A stretch of DNA of 64,000 bases from Bactrocera neohumeralis (GCF_024586455.1 NC_065923.1:70033076-70097075); one strand, 5' to 3'. Positions 38,275 through 50,600 are shown, numbered from the stretch's first letter. Notes: a model not told the origin generated them from the letters alone. A program made the numbers and translations.

Positions 38275-38668
38275 TTATTGTAGGTGTGGCTGTATAATGA
38301 GAGTGAAAATCTATAAGTGCATATTAGGGTGTGTCAAAAACCGAAATATTTTTTACTTGGTTTTCTGAAAAATATCTCCTTATTTAGTTTATTGTAGGTG
38401 TGGGTATATTATGAGGAGAAAATCTATATGAGCATATTAGGGTGTGTAAAAAGAACGATTTTTTCACTTGGTTTTCTGAAAAATACCTTCCTAGACCCCC
38501 CTTCGAAAATCTCTCCAAATATGAGCTCTTAAACGTGAAGCGATGGTCCTCCACCTAATATTTTTTTTATTTTTTCTTATTAGAAGATAGAAAATGAACG
38601 ATATCAACGCTTGAATTTTGGTTATTTTAAGGCAAAAATATTCGGTCTTGCTACCCACCCTAGTGTTT
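38275..38668. repeat. Element with GGGTGTGT ends and duplicated head
   Basis: TTATTGTAGGTGTGG...ATTAGGGTGTGTCAAAAA is present twice with a 114-base offset (from about 38275 and 38389), including CTTGGTTTTCTGAAAAATA in both. The block closes with GCTACCCACCCTAGTG near 38650-38665. Its complement CTAGGGTGGGT approximates the TTAGGGTGTGT head, giving an imperfect inverted end. A small non-autonomous transposon whose head was tandemly duplicated is the likeliest reading. No transposase frame. Confidence 0.5.
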
Positions 38669-39435
38669 ATGTATATTAAATAATTATGAAATATAAAATT
38701 GTATTTTACGGTCCTGTAGATATGATTGCTGATGTAAAAATTTTGCAGGTGAATAGTTCAAGGAATTTTATAGTTTTGCGCCTAAAACTACATAACCCAA
38801 AAATCGTGGCCTACATTTTGGCGTATTTGCATACAATTTTATATTACATGTTTGGCGAGGTTTCATATGATATTAAATGTTTTATATTTCAATTTGTTTT
38901 AAATTATTAAGTTATTTATTAAACAATTATAAACACCTATTAATGCATTTTTACTTATTAATTTATATAGTATCTGCATATTTGCATTAATTTTTCATTA
39001 AAATAAGTATAAAATCTAATAAGGCAATATACTGTAAGATGTACAATCATGAAATCAAAAATATTGTGCAAAATGTCATGCACGTGTGGCACACACATAT
39101 AAAGCATCACAGCAAATTCGCCCAATTAAAACTCATTTATGTATTATATGACACAGCAATTTCAATTAAAATTAAGCATATTAATAAAAAACGGTCATAA
39201 TGCGGCCATACAATGGACGCCATAAGAATGGCAGCAATAAAACTGAAAACTACAAGCCAGCAAAATGTTCCCACTGCCATAACTCGTAACGATTTTGCAC
39301 TATGCGGAATTATGCACGCGATTATAATGCCGACAGTTAAGAGGGCGAGTGTATGTGTGCATAATAGGTGAATAAAATATAAAAAAATGGAAAAAATACA
39401 AAAAATAATAAGAAAAAAAAAATTCAATAAAAACA
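38669..39435. other. AT-rich non-coding stretch
   Basis: It contains a weak core copy (GCGCCTAAAACTAC at 38778) and poly-A/AT sequence near 39378-39430. The 96-codon minus-strand frame at 39137-39427 is hydrophobic from A-rich sequence read in reverse and has no recognisable motif. Confidence 0.5.
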
Positions 39436-40085
39436 GTGCCGAAAGTTAGAATATCCTTCGCCAATTTCACAGAAAAACTTGATTTTGTTCGAAAAGTTTG
39501 TATGGCAGCTATATGCTATAGTGGTCCGATCTGAACAATTTTTTGCGAGATTGCACCATTATCTTAGGCAATAATCTCAGCCCAATTTCTTGAAGATGTA
39601 TCGTCAATTAAAAAAGCTTTCCATATAAGCACTTCATTCTGATCATTTAGTTTGTATGGCAGCTATATACTATAGTGGCCTGATCAGAACAATTTCTTCG
39701 GAGATTACATGGCTGTCTTTCACAATAAATAATGCCAAATTTTATACAGATATCTCCTCCTATAAAAAAGTTATCCATAAAAGGACTTGATTTCGAATGG
39801 ACAGTTTGTATGATAGCTATAACCAATAGTGAGCCAATCTGAAAAATTTTTCCGAGGATTGTTCCGTTGCTTTTAAGAATAACTCATGTCAAACATCATG
39901 AAGAGATCTCGACAAATACAAAGGCTTTCCATATAAGCACTTCATTTCGTTCGTTCAGTTTGTATGGTAGCTATATGGTACAGTGGTCCGATATCAGCCG
40001 TTTCGACAAATAAGCAACTTCTTGAGAAGAAAAGCACGTATGTAAAATTTCAGTTCTATACCTCAGCTCGTTATACTAATTATAA
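39436..40085 (-). repeat. Dispersed dipteran repeat, reverse copy
   Basis: Well-preserved units include GTTTGTATGGCAGCTATATG, TATAGTGGTCCGATCTGAAC and ATATCGGACCAC-complement phrases. About four units of roughly 170 bp are visible (near 39498, 39649, 39805 and 39958). The right end has GTGGTCCGATATCAGCCGTT, the complement of the family's head-side unit, then CTTCTTGAGAAGAAAAGCACG. This is the best preserved copy in the window, to my eye. Confidence 0.75.
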
Positions 40086-41091
40086 TATACATACGTGATG
40101 AGGTCCCTGGCGTTTCCTTTTGGGTTTTTTCAACATATTATACAAGTATAATAAAATCCTGTTCAGCGTATGAAAATATAATAAAAAACAAAAACAGCAA
40201 CAAAAACTTATAAAAAAATTATTAAAAAAACAGCAAAGCTTTCATAAGCCGGCCATAAATAAGCTTGCTTTTATTCTCCCCGATTTTCGAGCTTTTACTT
40301 ATTTTTTTATTTCTACACTTACACACCACTCCATAATAAAATACGCTGCTACAAGCATATATAAGTACGCACACACTTACTGGCTGTCGACCACTAACAA
40401 AACGCTATAATAATTGACATTTTCGCTGCGATACAACAATTCGCAATTTCGCACAGGATTTGTTGCATGCAACTTAATAATGATTGCAAGCAGTTTACAC
40501 GTGCCTGCGTTACTCCTACTACACACACGCACATACACTCACACTTTAAGCGCACAAAACAATTATTGTGTTAATAATATATTTGTTGCTGTTGTTGTTG
40601 CCGCTGTTTGTTATGTATACAGTGTCCACTCCATGTGGCATTATAGTGGTAAATGCTATTGTGCATATATTTTTGTATTAGTGGCTGCGCCGCGCGTGAC
40701 AGCGCATACATAATTTTGCTGGAGAGTCGTTGGTAAAAAAAATATCGCTTCACTTTAAACTCTTTAAATATTTGCGCTCGTCTGCTGGCAATGCATATCA
40801 CTTTACTGCTACCACTACATACACACTAATACATAAAAATTGCTATCACTTTGCTACAAACACTTTACTCATACTCCTCGCGCGCGTACAGCGCTCTCCA
40901 AGCGTTAAGTGTATTTGTTTGAGTGCACGAGTTCAATTTCAATATTGCATGCTCGGCGACTCTTTATTATGCGAATGCTTCGCGTTTCGCCATTTTGCGA
41001 AATTTGCGACCCCGCTTAACGCCTTCGCAGCTGTTTTGATATACTTCATCTTCTGCTTTCATTTCTTTTCCCCAAACCACTTTTGTCTTCC
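40086..41091. other. Non-coding stretch upstream of a splice-acceptor-like site
   Basis: A-rich near 40170-40240, then moderately GC-rich from 40860 with overlapping chance frames on both strands, including 122 codons at 40730-41098. No domain recognised. Confidence 0.45.
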
Positions 41092-41122
41092 GCACTGACA
41101 CTTTTCTTGCCTCCACCTACAG
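41092..41122 (+). promoter_or_regulatory. Strong candidate 3' splice site (branch point + AG)
   Basis: CTGAC (fits the branch-point consensus CTRAY) is followed by the pyrimidine-rich CACTTTTCTTGCCTCCACCTACAG. The AG ends at 41122, about 25 bases on. All elements of a fly acceptor are present. The following sequence allows a short reading (LMWRSFTASANVHQWY then stop) in one phase or 78 codons of low-complexity Gln/His/Ser/Arg-rich text in another. It may be a terminal or non-coding exon of an unidentified host gene, or a chance site. Confidence 0.35.
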
Positions 41123-42866
41123 CCTGATGTGGCGCTCCTTCACGGCATCAGCCAACGTCCATCAGTGGTATTGATGTCACTTACTCGCGCGACACTTCAT
41201 CATCATCAGGCGCAGTGGCCTCACCAGCCGCAGCACTCGTCGTGGCAGCCGCATTCTTGCTGCTACGCAAACTGCAAGTCCATTTCATTCATTTGTCGGC
41301 TGCCGACTGCCAACTGCACTCAAAAGGAGCAGCGCAGGCAGCGCGTTTATATCATTTAAGGAGCATTGACTTTTGTACACTTCTGTATTTTTTTATGCTG
41401 CTTGCGCGCTTTCTTTTCATTTGTCTATGCAGCTAAAGGCTCGCCATTTGTAAGATGGATTTTCGCAGTCTAATGTGTGTGTAGCGGTTTTTTTTTCAAT
41501 TTTTAAGAGTTGTTAAGAGAATTTCCAGAGTGAGCAGTACTCAGTGAAGTACTTGACTTTAATCTTGATTTTTTTTGTAGAGTTTTTTATATATAATAAT
41601 ATTGACACCACTTTTGTTATCAGCAGATCACCTATGAATAGTCATATAGGGTTGGGTTCTTTAAAGTGGTGATGATTTGGTGAAGAAATCGGACTTCTGA
41701 GTTACTTTATACTATATTTGACTGTTGATCAACATATGATTTGGATTTTTTTTTATTAGAAATAGTATACAAAAATTTTATTAGAGAGAGCTTGAAACGA
41801 GCAAGTTTTCAGGTAGTACTTGGCAAGATTTTCTTAGAGGTGTTTAAGCACATATTTTTCAGAGTACCAAGCGAAAAAAATGGTTTATATAATTAAGGCA
41901 AGAAATTATGTTGGTATCTAAATTAAACATTTTCAATACGAACTGCTTAGTCTTTAAACCTAAAAGCATTGAAAATTCACAAAATTACTTTGATTCGGCA
42001 TACTTATCTATATGTGGATTTCACTCCCAACTTTCTAAGTGCTCGAACTCTAATAAATTTGCTTCAGACACTGCACCTGCAGTTTAGTCATTCTTATCCA
42101 CTTCACTGCTACTTTGATTGTTTGCCAACACTGCAGCCACTGATTCAATTTAACTGCGGATTTGAGAGCGCATTTGTGGTGAGGGCGACATTTTAGCAGA
42201 TACCTGAACATATGCTGCCTTGAAGCAGCGCAAACAAAATCGAAAAAAAGTGGTAAAAAAGTGAGACAATATGTGTCAAATGCGCTGGCCACCTTGAGTA
42301 ACAGCTGTTTGTTTTTACACAGCTCATTTAACGCTGAGTTGGTAAACAATTTACTTAGTTCATTTATCTGCCCGGCAACAACATGTGTAGGGATAATGAT
42401 ATCAGTTGGAAGAATCTGATGATGTGCATGAGGCAAGTGCAAGAGGAAAAAGCACGAGAAAAAAGTGAGAGAAGTGAAGGATATAAGTGAATAAGAATAA
42501 GAAATAGTGCTCTGAGAGGCGTATCTTGTGTTGAGGAAAATGTTTTTGAAGGTTTTGATTTGAGGACATGCAAAAATAAATACTAAGAAATTTGTATAAA
42601 CTAGCTTTTAGGATCAAATAGAATATAACTAAATCAGTGCTGAAGCAAAGCTTTGTGAGTTTTTTTTTCTTCTTTCGTTGGTTGTTTGGATGGAAAGCTT
42701 AGACAACTAGTGGATGTACTTAATCGTCTTTGGTTATGGTGTGCTTGCTAGTGCAAAGGAAGCGCTAGAATTGTTAAAGGTTTCATTTTCTTCATTTCTA
42801 AGCTGCACAATTTCGTTCATAATGGAATATTTGAAGAATCAGGCAACCTACAAATACTTTAATATA
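41123..42866. other. Non-coding or exon-candidate stretch
   Basis: If the acceptor before 41123 is used, an exon would begin here. A donor-like TTTGTAAGATGG occurs near 41448-41459. GC is higher than average to about 41440 and includes a CATCATCATCAGGCG run. Beyond that it is AT-rich with no recognisable element. Confidence 0.35.
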
Positions 42867-43523
42867 CTGTGGGCAAAAAAGAGTAAGACTTTGTAAGACT
42901 TTTTAATTTAAATTTCGCGCGAAAACCCAGTCGTCGAAGTTTTTATATTCTAGGTTGGTATGATGTCAGTGATATCTGTGCCAAATGTCACATAAAAATA
43001 ATTGTTAGTATCTTTCTGAAGAGCATGAACAGCATTTGGCGATTTTTACGAAAATAAAGGAATTGGTCATGAAATGTGTTGTTACTGGCGATGAGTCTTG
43101 AATCTATGCTAACGACCCGGAAACAGGCGATCAATTGACCGAATATCGTAGCAAAGTTGAGCTGAAGCCGAAAAATCCACATCAAAAATCAAGGTTAAAT
43201 TAACAATTTTCTTCGATTATCGGGGTGTGGCGCATTCTGAATGGCTTCCGACCGGCCAAACGGTCAACAAGAAGTACTATTTGAGTATTATACGTCACTT
43301 CCGCGAAGCTAATCGTAATAAGAGGACTGAATTTTGGGCCAACAACTCCTGATTTTTGCGCCACGATAATGCATCGTCGCATACTACAATTATTCTTGGC
43401 GATGGGAGACTAATTTGAGGGGGACGACATAGATTTTGAAGAACCAATAAATTTTAAAATATTGAATATAAAAATTATGAATTTTAAAATTACGTACAAA
43501 GTCTTACTATTTATAGCCCACAG
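42867..43523 (+). mobile_element. Mariner-family transposon relic, internally deleted
   Basis: Terminal inverted repeats of 29 bases are visible: left 42867-42895 (starts CTGTGGGC, ends TAAGACTTTGTA) and right 43495-43523, the complement with 3 differences. TA precedes the left end as expected for mariner target choice, but the right side no longer shows a clean TA. Total length is about 657 bp against roughly 1.3 kb for intact mariners. The amino half of the transposase (DNA-binding helices) and the segment around the third catalytic Asp are missing. It cannot be autonomous. Confidence 0.85.
43010..43435 (+). pseudogene. Mariner transposase fragment (broken)
   Basis: Readable pieces in changing frames include VTGDES (first catalytic Asp codon 43090-43092, followed by TGA where mariners have Trp), YANDPETGDQLTEYRSK, then after a frameshift GVAHSEWLPTGQTVNKKYY, and RHDNASSHT (second Asp 43365-43367). 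The Asp-Asp distance of about 92 codons agrees with mariner. After SHT the text jumps to a C-terminal-like FEGDDIDFEEP, so the PYSPDL region with the third Asp is deleted. There are several stops, so it encodes no active enzyme. Subfamily not assigned. Confidence 0.85.
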
Positions 43524-46375
43524 AGTAGTATATTAATATTTTCTTCTGTTTTGGTTCTAGAAGCGCTGAAATCGTGGGCATGGTTATGTGTAAATTTTTT
43601 GAGACCATTCTTTTTTCAACTGCTACTAGTTTTTGAAATTTTAGAATTTTTTATTTTTTTTATTAATTTTTTAATGTTTTGTTTTTTAATTTTTTTTACT
43701 GTGTTTCTTGTAATATAACTAATAAATTTATAAAAATATACTTTCAACAAAATTCTAGTGTTTCATATACATTTTTGCATTTAAAATGGAGGAGGCACAC
43801 GCATATGCAAATCATCTAACTACAATCCTGCCAGCTTTAAGCCTTACAATGACTAAGTAAATTAATGTTACCTCAGTTAGCTCATATATCTTATCTAACA
43901 CATGTCAGCACTTCACATCACACATTTCGTCACCTAGAAATTCCTACATCACTAAAATATCATATATACGAAGAAATCAAACACAAAGCCTACAAAATAA
44001 TTCCTAGCCACCTATGGCACTAAGACCTATCTTCTTGCCAACGAATTTGCTTGTTTCGTAGAAGTAGAGAAAGCAATTATTTGCACCACTACAGCCCACT
44101 TACAAAGCTATTTGTATATCTTTCCACACTTTTTGCCCAAACCAAGAAAGCGAACAGCTGACAATGACAGCGCTGATGCGCCTAAAACCATGCTAGATAT
44201 TTAGTTGTAAAAAATTAAGAAAATGATATTCAGTGAATTATCTACACACAAACTGTCTAACGGCAATGGCAAGTGGGTAGTAAATGTTAAATTTGTTTAC
44301 GCAAAACTTTCAACAACTTTTTGTAGTGTCTGTCTGTAACAAAAACAAGTTCTACGAGTTATTCTATATACAACTGAAACACTTGTGCATATACCACGTG
44401 TTTGTGGGATGCTCTACGATGCCTGGGTATGTTTTTTGATGTGTTGGGTATGCTCATCGATGTGTGTGTGTGCTTGCGTCAGCATGATTGATGACTTGCT
44501 GTCTGACGCTAATGGCGATTGTTGCTATTTTGTCATATTGCATACTAGAAAATACTATTACACTTCAGCAAAGTCTACAAATTCATCGTATTTGATTACG
44601 TACATACATATTTAGTTGCGCATAACTTGACAACGCCTGCGGATATGCTATGATTTACCTGCAAAAATACATTAATCAGACACCAAACACACACACATAC
44701 CTAAAGAAGTACTTTTTGCATAGCGCTACAATAACAACACGCCCAACATGCTTTCATGTAAGCTGTCATTGTAATTTGTTGATGGTTATTGTACCAAAAA
44801 AAAAAAACGATGCAAATTGCCAACTTGCGGAATATTCTTAACAACTTAGTTGCTTATCTCAAGTGAAATCTCCGACAACGCACCAACACTCGCCTTACGT
44901 TCATGTAATAAAATATTACTTTGTCTTTTGGTTTAATTTTACATTTTAATAGGGTTTTATGTGTTCTCCCCAAAACTATGCTACACATCAACACCCAGCA
45001 ATTGTTGCAGCATCGTGTCGTCTTGTTGTTGTAAAATGCCTAGCAAAGTTATGATGATTTATGATGTGCGCCTGCTGTCGTCTGACACCTAAAGCAATTA
45101 CTCAATTTTGTCGTTTTGTTTTCTACACTTTGCTTAGCATACAAACAGGCGTAGGCGTTGCGGGCACAAAGCAAAGCAAGTGCGATATTTTCAAATAAAA
45201 AATTGTTATAATTGCAAATAATAACGCTGCTGACTGTTGCCTGGCAATAAATGCCGGAATTCGTCTACTATAAATATATAATTTATGCATTTGCCGAAAA
45301 GTATGCAAAAATATGCGCATTAACTGCGAATTTATAAAATAATTATGGTGTCATGGCAACGCGTTTTCAGCATTAATTAAAGCTGCCACATTACAATGCA
45401 GCGGCAAGACCTGCCACTACTGGCGCTTTTTGTTGCATAAACCTAGGCGCCAACACACAAATTACCAACCAAAGCGTGAATTGAGCAATTCATATGCAAA
45501 TATTGTGTTGTTGCTATTTATTAGTTTCCAAAAAAAGTGAATTATGAAAATTAGCTGAGTATTTGATAACAGTAAAAATATTTATATGTATGAGTATTTG
45601 TTGTGTGTGCCACACTGGCATATAATAAACAAACAGTGAGATAATAAAATATTGTTAGACAAACAAAAACGCATATAAGTGCCGTATTATTATCATTATT
45701 ATATGTATGAGTGTGTGTGTGTGTGCGAAAGCATTAGTATTATGTTATGCAATTTTAGCAACACAAACAAACAAACATAATTTTAATTAACTAAAAATGC
45801 ATGAAAGCTCACATTAAACAAACATAAGCTGCTTTTCAAAATATTGCTATTTTTTCCGTGTATTTAACGGTATGCAAATAATCACCTTGGCAACACAATG
45901 CATTTAAATGGTCATTTGCGCTAAAGCCGTTGAAAAAAACGCAAATTAAGAGAAATGCATTCATTTTGTAACTGTGTGTGTGCTTGCGTATTTAATAGTC
46001 ACATATTAGTGCTTTTACACAAAAAAAAACTAAGTGATTATATGTGTTTACCGAAGCATACTTTTGCGCATTAAGTGCACTTCACAAACACACATATGTA
46101 CACATACATATATTAATGATTGCTATCAAATAGTTATTAGTGCTATGCAAATATGATATTATGTAAGATTTTAAACGCTCATTGAACTTAAATATTACTC
46201 AATAGTGTATGGGTATTTTAAGGTTTAAAACAAATTTTAGCTTAGTGGCACATTTTCGCTACTCGTTTGGGCTCTTTTTCATTAATTTTGCAATATGAAA
46301 TGGCTATAAACAGCGCTTTTACAATCCTTACTTTCTGTACCGCAAAGTAGCACTGAAATTTTTTATGTAAATTGG
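43524..46375. other. Non-coding stretch, no gene recognised
   Basis: It contains TTTTTTAATTTTT-type low complexity at 43640-43700, a poly-A run near 44796-44808, a GT microsatellite at 45711-45725, one core copy GCGCCTAAAACCATGC (44178-44193) and a weak reverse copy near 46057-46073. Frames are short and AT-driven. Confidence 0.5.
45711..45725. repeat. (GT)n microsatellite
   Basis: A run of about seven GT dinucleotides. Confidence 0.8.
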
Positions 46376-47225
46376 CGTTTAAATGCAAGTTTTGCAGTGA
46401 GTAAGCAGTATGTAAGAATTTTTCAAAAAAACAGAGATAAAAAATATACTATCTAAGCTAGTACGCCTAATTACTAACTCTTCATTTATCTATGCTTAAA
46501 GGAAAATTGTAATAAACGGCTTCTTTATTTATTATTAACTACATAATAAAAAGCGCCTAAAGGTATGCATCAATTACGTTTGATTTAAGATATATAAAAA
46601 CGCGTATAAACTAGTTTTGAAATGAGTGAGCAATAGTCCTTAACTTTTCATTTAAGCATTCTTGATAAAAAAGTGCTTCTTTATAATTATTTACTAAAAA
46701 ATGAAAAGCGCCTAGATGTATACTTCAGTTGCGTTAGATTTAAGACTTAAACCTAGGTTGACAGAATACCCCTTATATACTAGTTTTGAAATAGGTGCAA
46801 TATTTAACAATTTTTCTAGAAAAGCTTAAAAAATATATCCAATACTTCAGTGACAGTGTGACAGAAGCAGTACTCTAGTTTTGTAGGAAGTAAGCAATTT
46901 AAAAAAAAAAATTCAAAAAAAGATAAAATTTCTCTTGTACACCAATTTACTAACTTTTCACTTAACTAGTGTTGATGAAAAAAAATGCCATAAACTTCTT
47001 TTTAATTTATAATTCACTAAAAAAATTAAGCGCCTGGATGTATACTTCTACTGAATTCGATTTAAAATGTGACAGCCTAAAATTTTTAGTAACTAAAAAG
47101 AACCAAAGAATATTACATCAATTGTTTAGAAATTTGGACGAGTTTTCTATTGAAATAAGAAGAGACATTTTTTTGCAGAAAAAAATTAAATTTTCAGTTC
47201 ACAAGAAATAGCTAAGTTAGCTCTA
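46376..47225 (+). repeat. Decayed tandem array with GCGCCTAGATGTATAC core
   Basis: Cores are GCGCCTAAAGGTATGC (46553), GCGCCTAGATGTATAC (46708) and GCGCCTGGATGTATAC (47030). Each is preceded by CTAACTTTTCATTTA..., a (C/G)CTTCTTTATAATT phrase and ACTAAAAAA(A/T), and followed by TTCAGTTGCGTTAGATTTAA-like text. TAGTTTTGAAATGAGTGAGCAA recurs between units. Spacing is 155 and 322 bases, so a middle unit has lost its core or is deleted. The 80-codon frame at 46969-47211 is within the array. Confidence 0.6.
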
Positions 47226-48930
47226 GCTCAGTCTAGCTCTGAGCATTCTTTCAATTATAAAGCTTATTGATATTCCTGCAATTTTTGTTGAGTGTTTAAA
47301 TTTCTATTACATTTTACACATTTTCCTAATTAAAAAATATATGTTTTCTATAAAAACCTCTCCATCTCCAAACCACATAATAAAATTCCTATATTATTTC
47401 AGTTTAATTATGCATTATTTGCACTTAAGTTAAAGTTAAATTAAACGCAGGAATCGGAGGTGTAGGTGTACAGTTATTTAACTACTTAACTCCTGCGCCT
47501 AATTGTATGCAATGTTGCATGCAAAGCTTAAGTGCTTTTGAATACTAACATATTTTCGCTTATTAATATAAATACTTGAACAACTTTTAGCTGATTTGCA
47601 ATATAATAGAAGAGAGTATGTTATGTATGTGTGTTTGGAGTGCACTCAAAGGCACTTAAAAGTATTTAAATGCAAATAGAAATCCGATTTCATAAGTTGT
47701 TATGCTTGAGTGCATTATTTATGAAAGAAAAAAATATTTACAAGTGCGTAATTATGAGCCAAACATTTGTGTGTGAAATTGTGTTGCGGTATTTATGCAG
47801 TTATGAGTTTCAAGTGGTCATTAGAGGAAACTCTAATGACACTAGAAATTTGATATTCATTTTTTTCAGAAATAAATAATTTTCTATGTAGTGTGTGATA
47901 TGCTGCTGATAACACTAAAATTTCATATTATTTTTATTTAGAAAAAATATTTTTTATATTTTTATAGTATAAAATTTTATATTATTTTTTTGTAAATATG
48001 TAAATTTTTTAATATAGCATGTGATATGTAAATATTCCACTGTACTTCTTTTGAATTTAAAATATTTTTGTCATTAATATTTTTTGAAACAAAATTAAGT
48101 TAAAAATTTACAAAAAATTTCCAAAAAATATTTTTAAATATTTTTTTTTTTTTTTTTTAATAAATTGCCATTCACTCCAATGACATTAAAATGCCTAGTA
48201 ATGCCAGGTGCTCTATTATTTGCCTTTAAATTTGAATTATTTTTGTTTAATATGCAGATTTTATATCTGAAGCATATTTTGCATACCGTTAATGGAATTT
48301 CGTTCGCACTACTATTAATTCTTTCGCACCAACTGTCAGGCATACAATTGAAATCATGCTTAGAATTAAAAAAAATTAAGAAAAAATTAAAAAAATCATA
48401 TTTCTATTTGCAAAAGCTTCATCGACACAAAAATAAACTATTATTTTTCACTGTAGCTTTTTTATATTTTGCCAGAAGCTTTGTCGTTATTTACATTAGG
48501 CATTTTCTGAAATGTCAATAATAATAACTGTAAATGCGGAGTGTTGCATGATTTATGCGCATACAAATCGAATAATAATAGCAAATGCAAAACTAATAAA
48601 TTTGCAAATTAAATCACACCTCAACTGGCAGCTCTAATGCAAATAACATTTTTACGCATTATTTTTATTAATTCTATTTGCATGCGCTATGCTTTCAATT
48701 CATTTTTTTTTTACTTTTATTTTACAAGCATTCAAAAAATGTGCGAGTTTTCTATGGGTTTTTGCTCTTGAAATATAAATTTAATTAAAATTCGCAAATG
48801 CGTCGCAAAATTGTGCTGCAGTTGTTTGCTTCAGGCAAACAAAGAATTTTTAATTTTAATTAAAAAATGTACATAAAATTGCATTTAATATCTAATTTAT
48901 AGAACATTTTATTTGCCTTAAATAATTGAG
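47226..48930. other. AT-rich non-coding stretch
   Basis: It includes a good solitary core copy, GCGCCTAATTGTATGC (47495-47510), long T/A runs at 47920-48160 (T18 at 48141) and a 118-codon Lys/Leu/Phe-rich frame at 48165-48521 that I consider chance. Confidence 0.5.
48141..48158. repeat. Poly-T tract (18)
   Basis: Eighteen consecutive T within a longer A/T-only stretch. Confidence 0.85.
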
Positions 48931-50600
48931 TTTATCGAGCAGCCTAGAGGTATGCTTCAACTAAAAGTGCATGGCAAAAATAGCAATATATTATTACTAT
49001 TTGGCAATAAGATGATGAAATTGGCTTGCGTAGAGCGTATAATAATAGAGAAATAGAATAATTGTTATGAGAATTCGGCAAAGTGGGTGCTTTTGGGTTT
49101 GAAGCCAGGACATGTTAATATCTGGGAATGATAGTAGACAAGTATTTAAAAATATGCGTTCTGAATATAAAGCTTAGTTTATCAGGTAATATAAGGAAAA
49201 TTCGTTCAAACCTAAAGCTAAGAAATTCAAATTTGCATATTTAAAATAAATAGTTTCACATCCAATTTCTACAGCCGGAGTGTATGCTTCAAAAATAAAA
49301 ATTTTTCTTATCTTAATGTAAAATAAATCTTGCAAAAAAAGTTTAGAGAAAAAATTGCTCAACGAAATTTACTCACAGTCTTAATCTTTGATTTAAAAAT
49401 GCTATTCGAAGCCGTTTCGTGTAGACAATTTGATTTATTATTTTAAAATTTCTTTTCATCAGCTATAATAAAGAAATTTCTTGCAGAAAAAAGCACTTTC
49501 AAAGAAAAATTTCATCTAAAATTAAATTTTATCACATATAATCTCTACAGCCTGAAAGTATGTTTCCAAAGTTCAACTTTTTGCATATTTATTTAAGATA
49601 TGTGATTTGTTTCTATTAAATTTCTTTTCATTAATCATAATAATGACCATTCTTGCCAAAAATTAAAAGTTTTAAAGAAAAAGTGCTAAAAGAAATTTAC
49701 TCACAGCTTGAATCCTTTAAGTTTTCATTTTAACGTTGTTTTTATATAAGAAATGGGAAGTGTGATGCTATAATTAATTTTTACTGTTATAATAAGGAAA
49801 ATTCATGCGAAAAAAGTTTTGAAGGGAGAACTTTTAAAAGAAATTTAGTTACCGCCTGAATGTATGCCTCAAAAATTGAACTTTTTTGCTGTTTAATTTA
49901 AGAAATGTGAATGTGCAATTTCATTGCGTTAATCATAATAAGCAAAATTCTTGCTAAAAGTAAAAGTTTTAAAAGAAATTCCTTCACAGCCTGAAAGATG
50001 GCTTAAATTTTAATTTTAACGCTGTTTTTATGTAAGAAATGTGATTTGTGATATTATAATTTCGCCGCTTAAGTTATAATAAGGAAAATTCTTGCAAAAA
50101 AAAAAGATTTTCGAAGAAATAGTTCCATTACTACAATAAATTTTAAAACATGTAATGACTACCGTCTGCATATATGCTTCAGAAACGCATTTCAGAATTG
50201 TTTTTATAAAAAATCTGTTTTATTAACTCCTTATTCAAATTTAAAAAAAAATTCTATTAGAAACCTATTCACCGCCTGAATGTATGCTTCAAAATTTAAT
50301 TTCGAAGCATTTTTTTTGCAATAAATGTGATTTGTGATATTATATTTTCTTTTCTTGAGTTATAATACAGAAAACTCTTGCAAAAATTACTAGAATAAAT
50401 TTTAAAACATGCGATGACTGCAGCCTGCATGTATGCTTCAAAAACATATTTCAAAGTTAATTTTATAAGAAATGTGATTTATTAGCTCCTTTTCCATATA
50501 AACGTATTTAAAATGTGCGCTTAAAAGTATGCAATATTTTTTAAATTTACTGCAGCCTGAATTTATGCTTCAAAATTCATTTATTCATTTGAAATGATAC
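48931..50600 (+). repeat. Decayed tandem array with GCCTGAATGTATGCTTCAAAA core
   Basis: Ten core copies are near 48941, 49273, 49549, 49853, 49989, 50162, 50273, 50422, 50517 and 50554. The best form is CGCCTGAATGTATGC + TTCAAAA. Units share AGAAATGTGATTTGTGATAT, TTATAATAAGGAAAATTCTTG and AAAGAAATTTACTCAC. Spacing contracts from about 270-330 bases on the left to 95-175 on the right. CAGCC and CGCC variants alternate at the 5' side of the core, while TATGCTTCA is kept best. Non-coding. Confidence 0.7.

Noticed and set aside
48931..50600. CRISPR-like appearance of regularly spaced short repeats
   Set aside because: Core length and spacing (95-330 bases) are wrong, the intervals are themselves related to each other, and the genome is clearly a fly.
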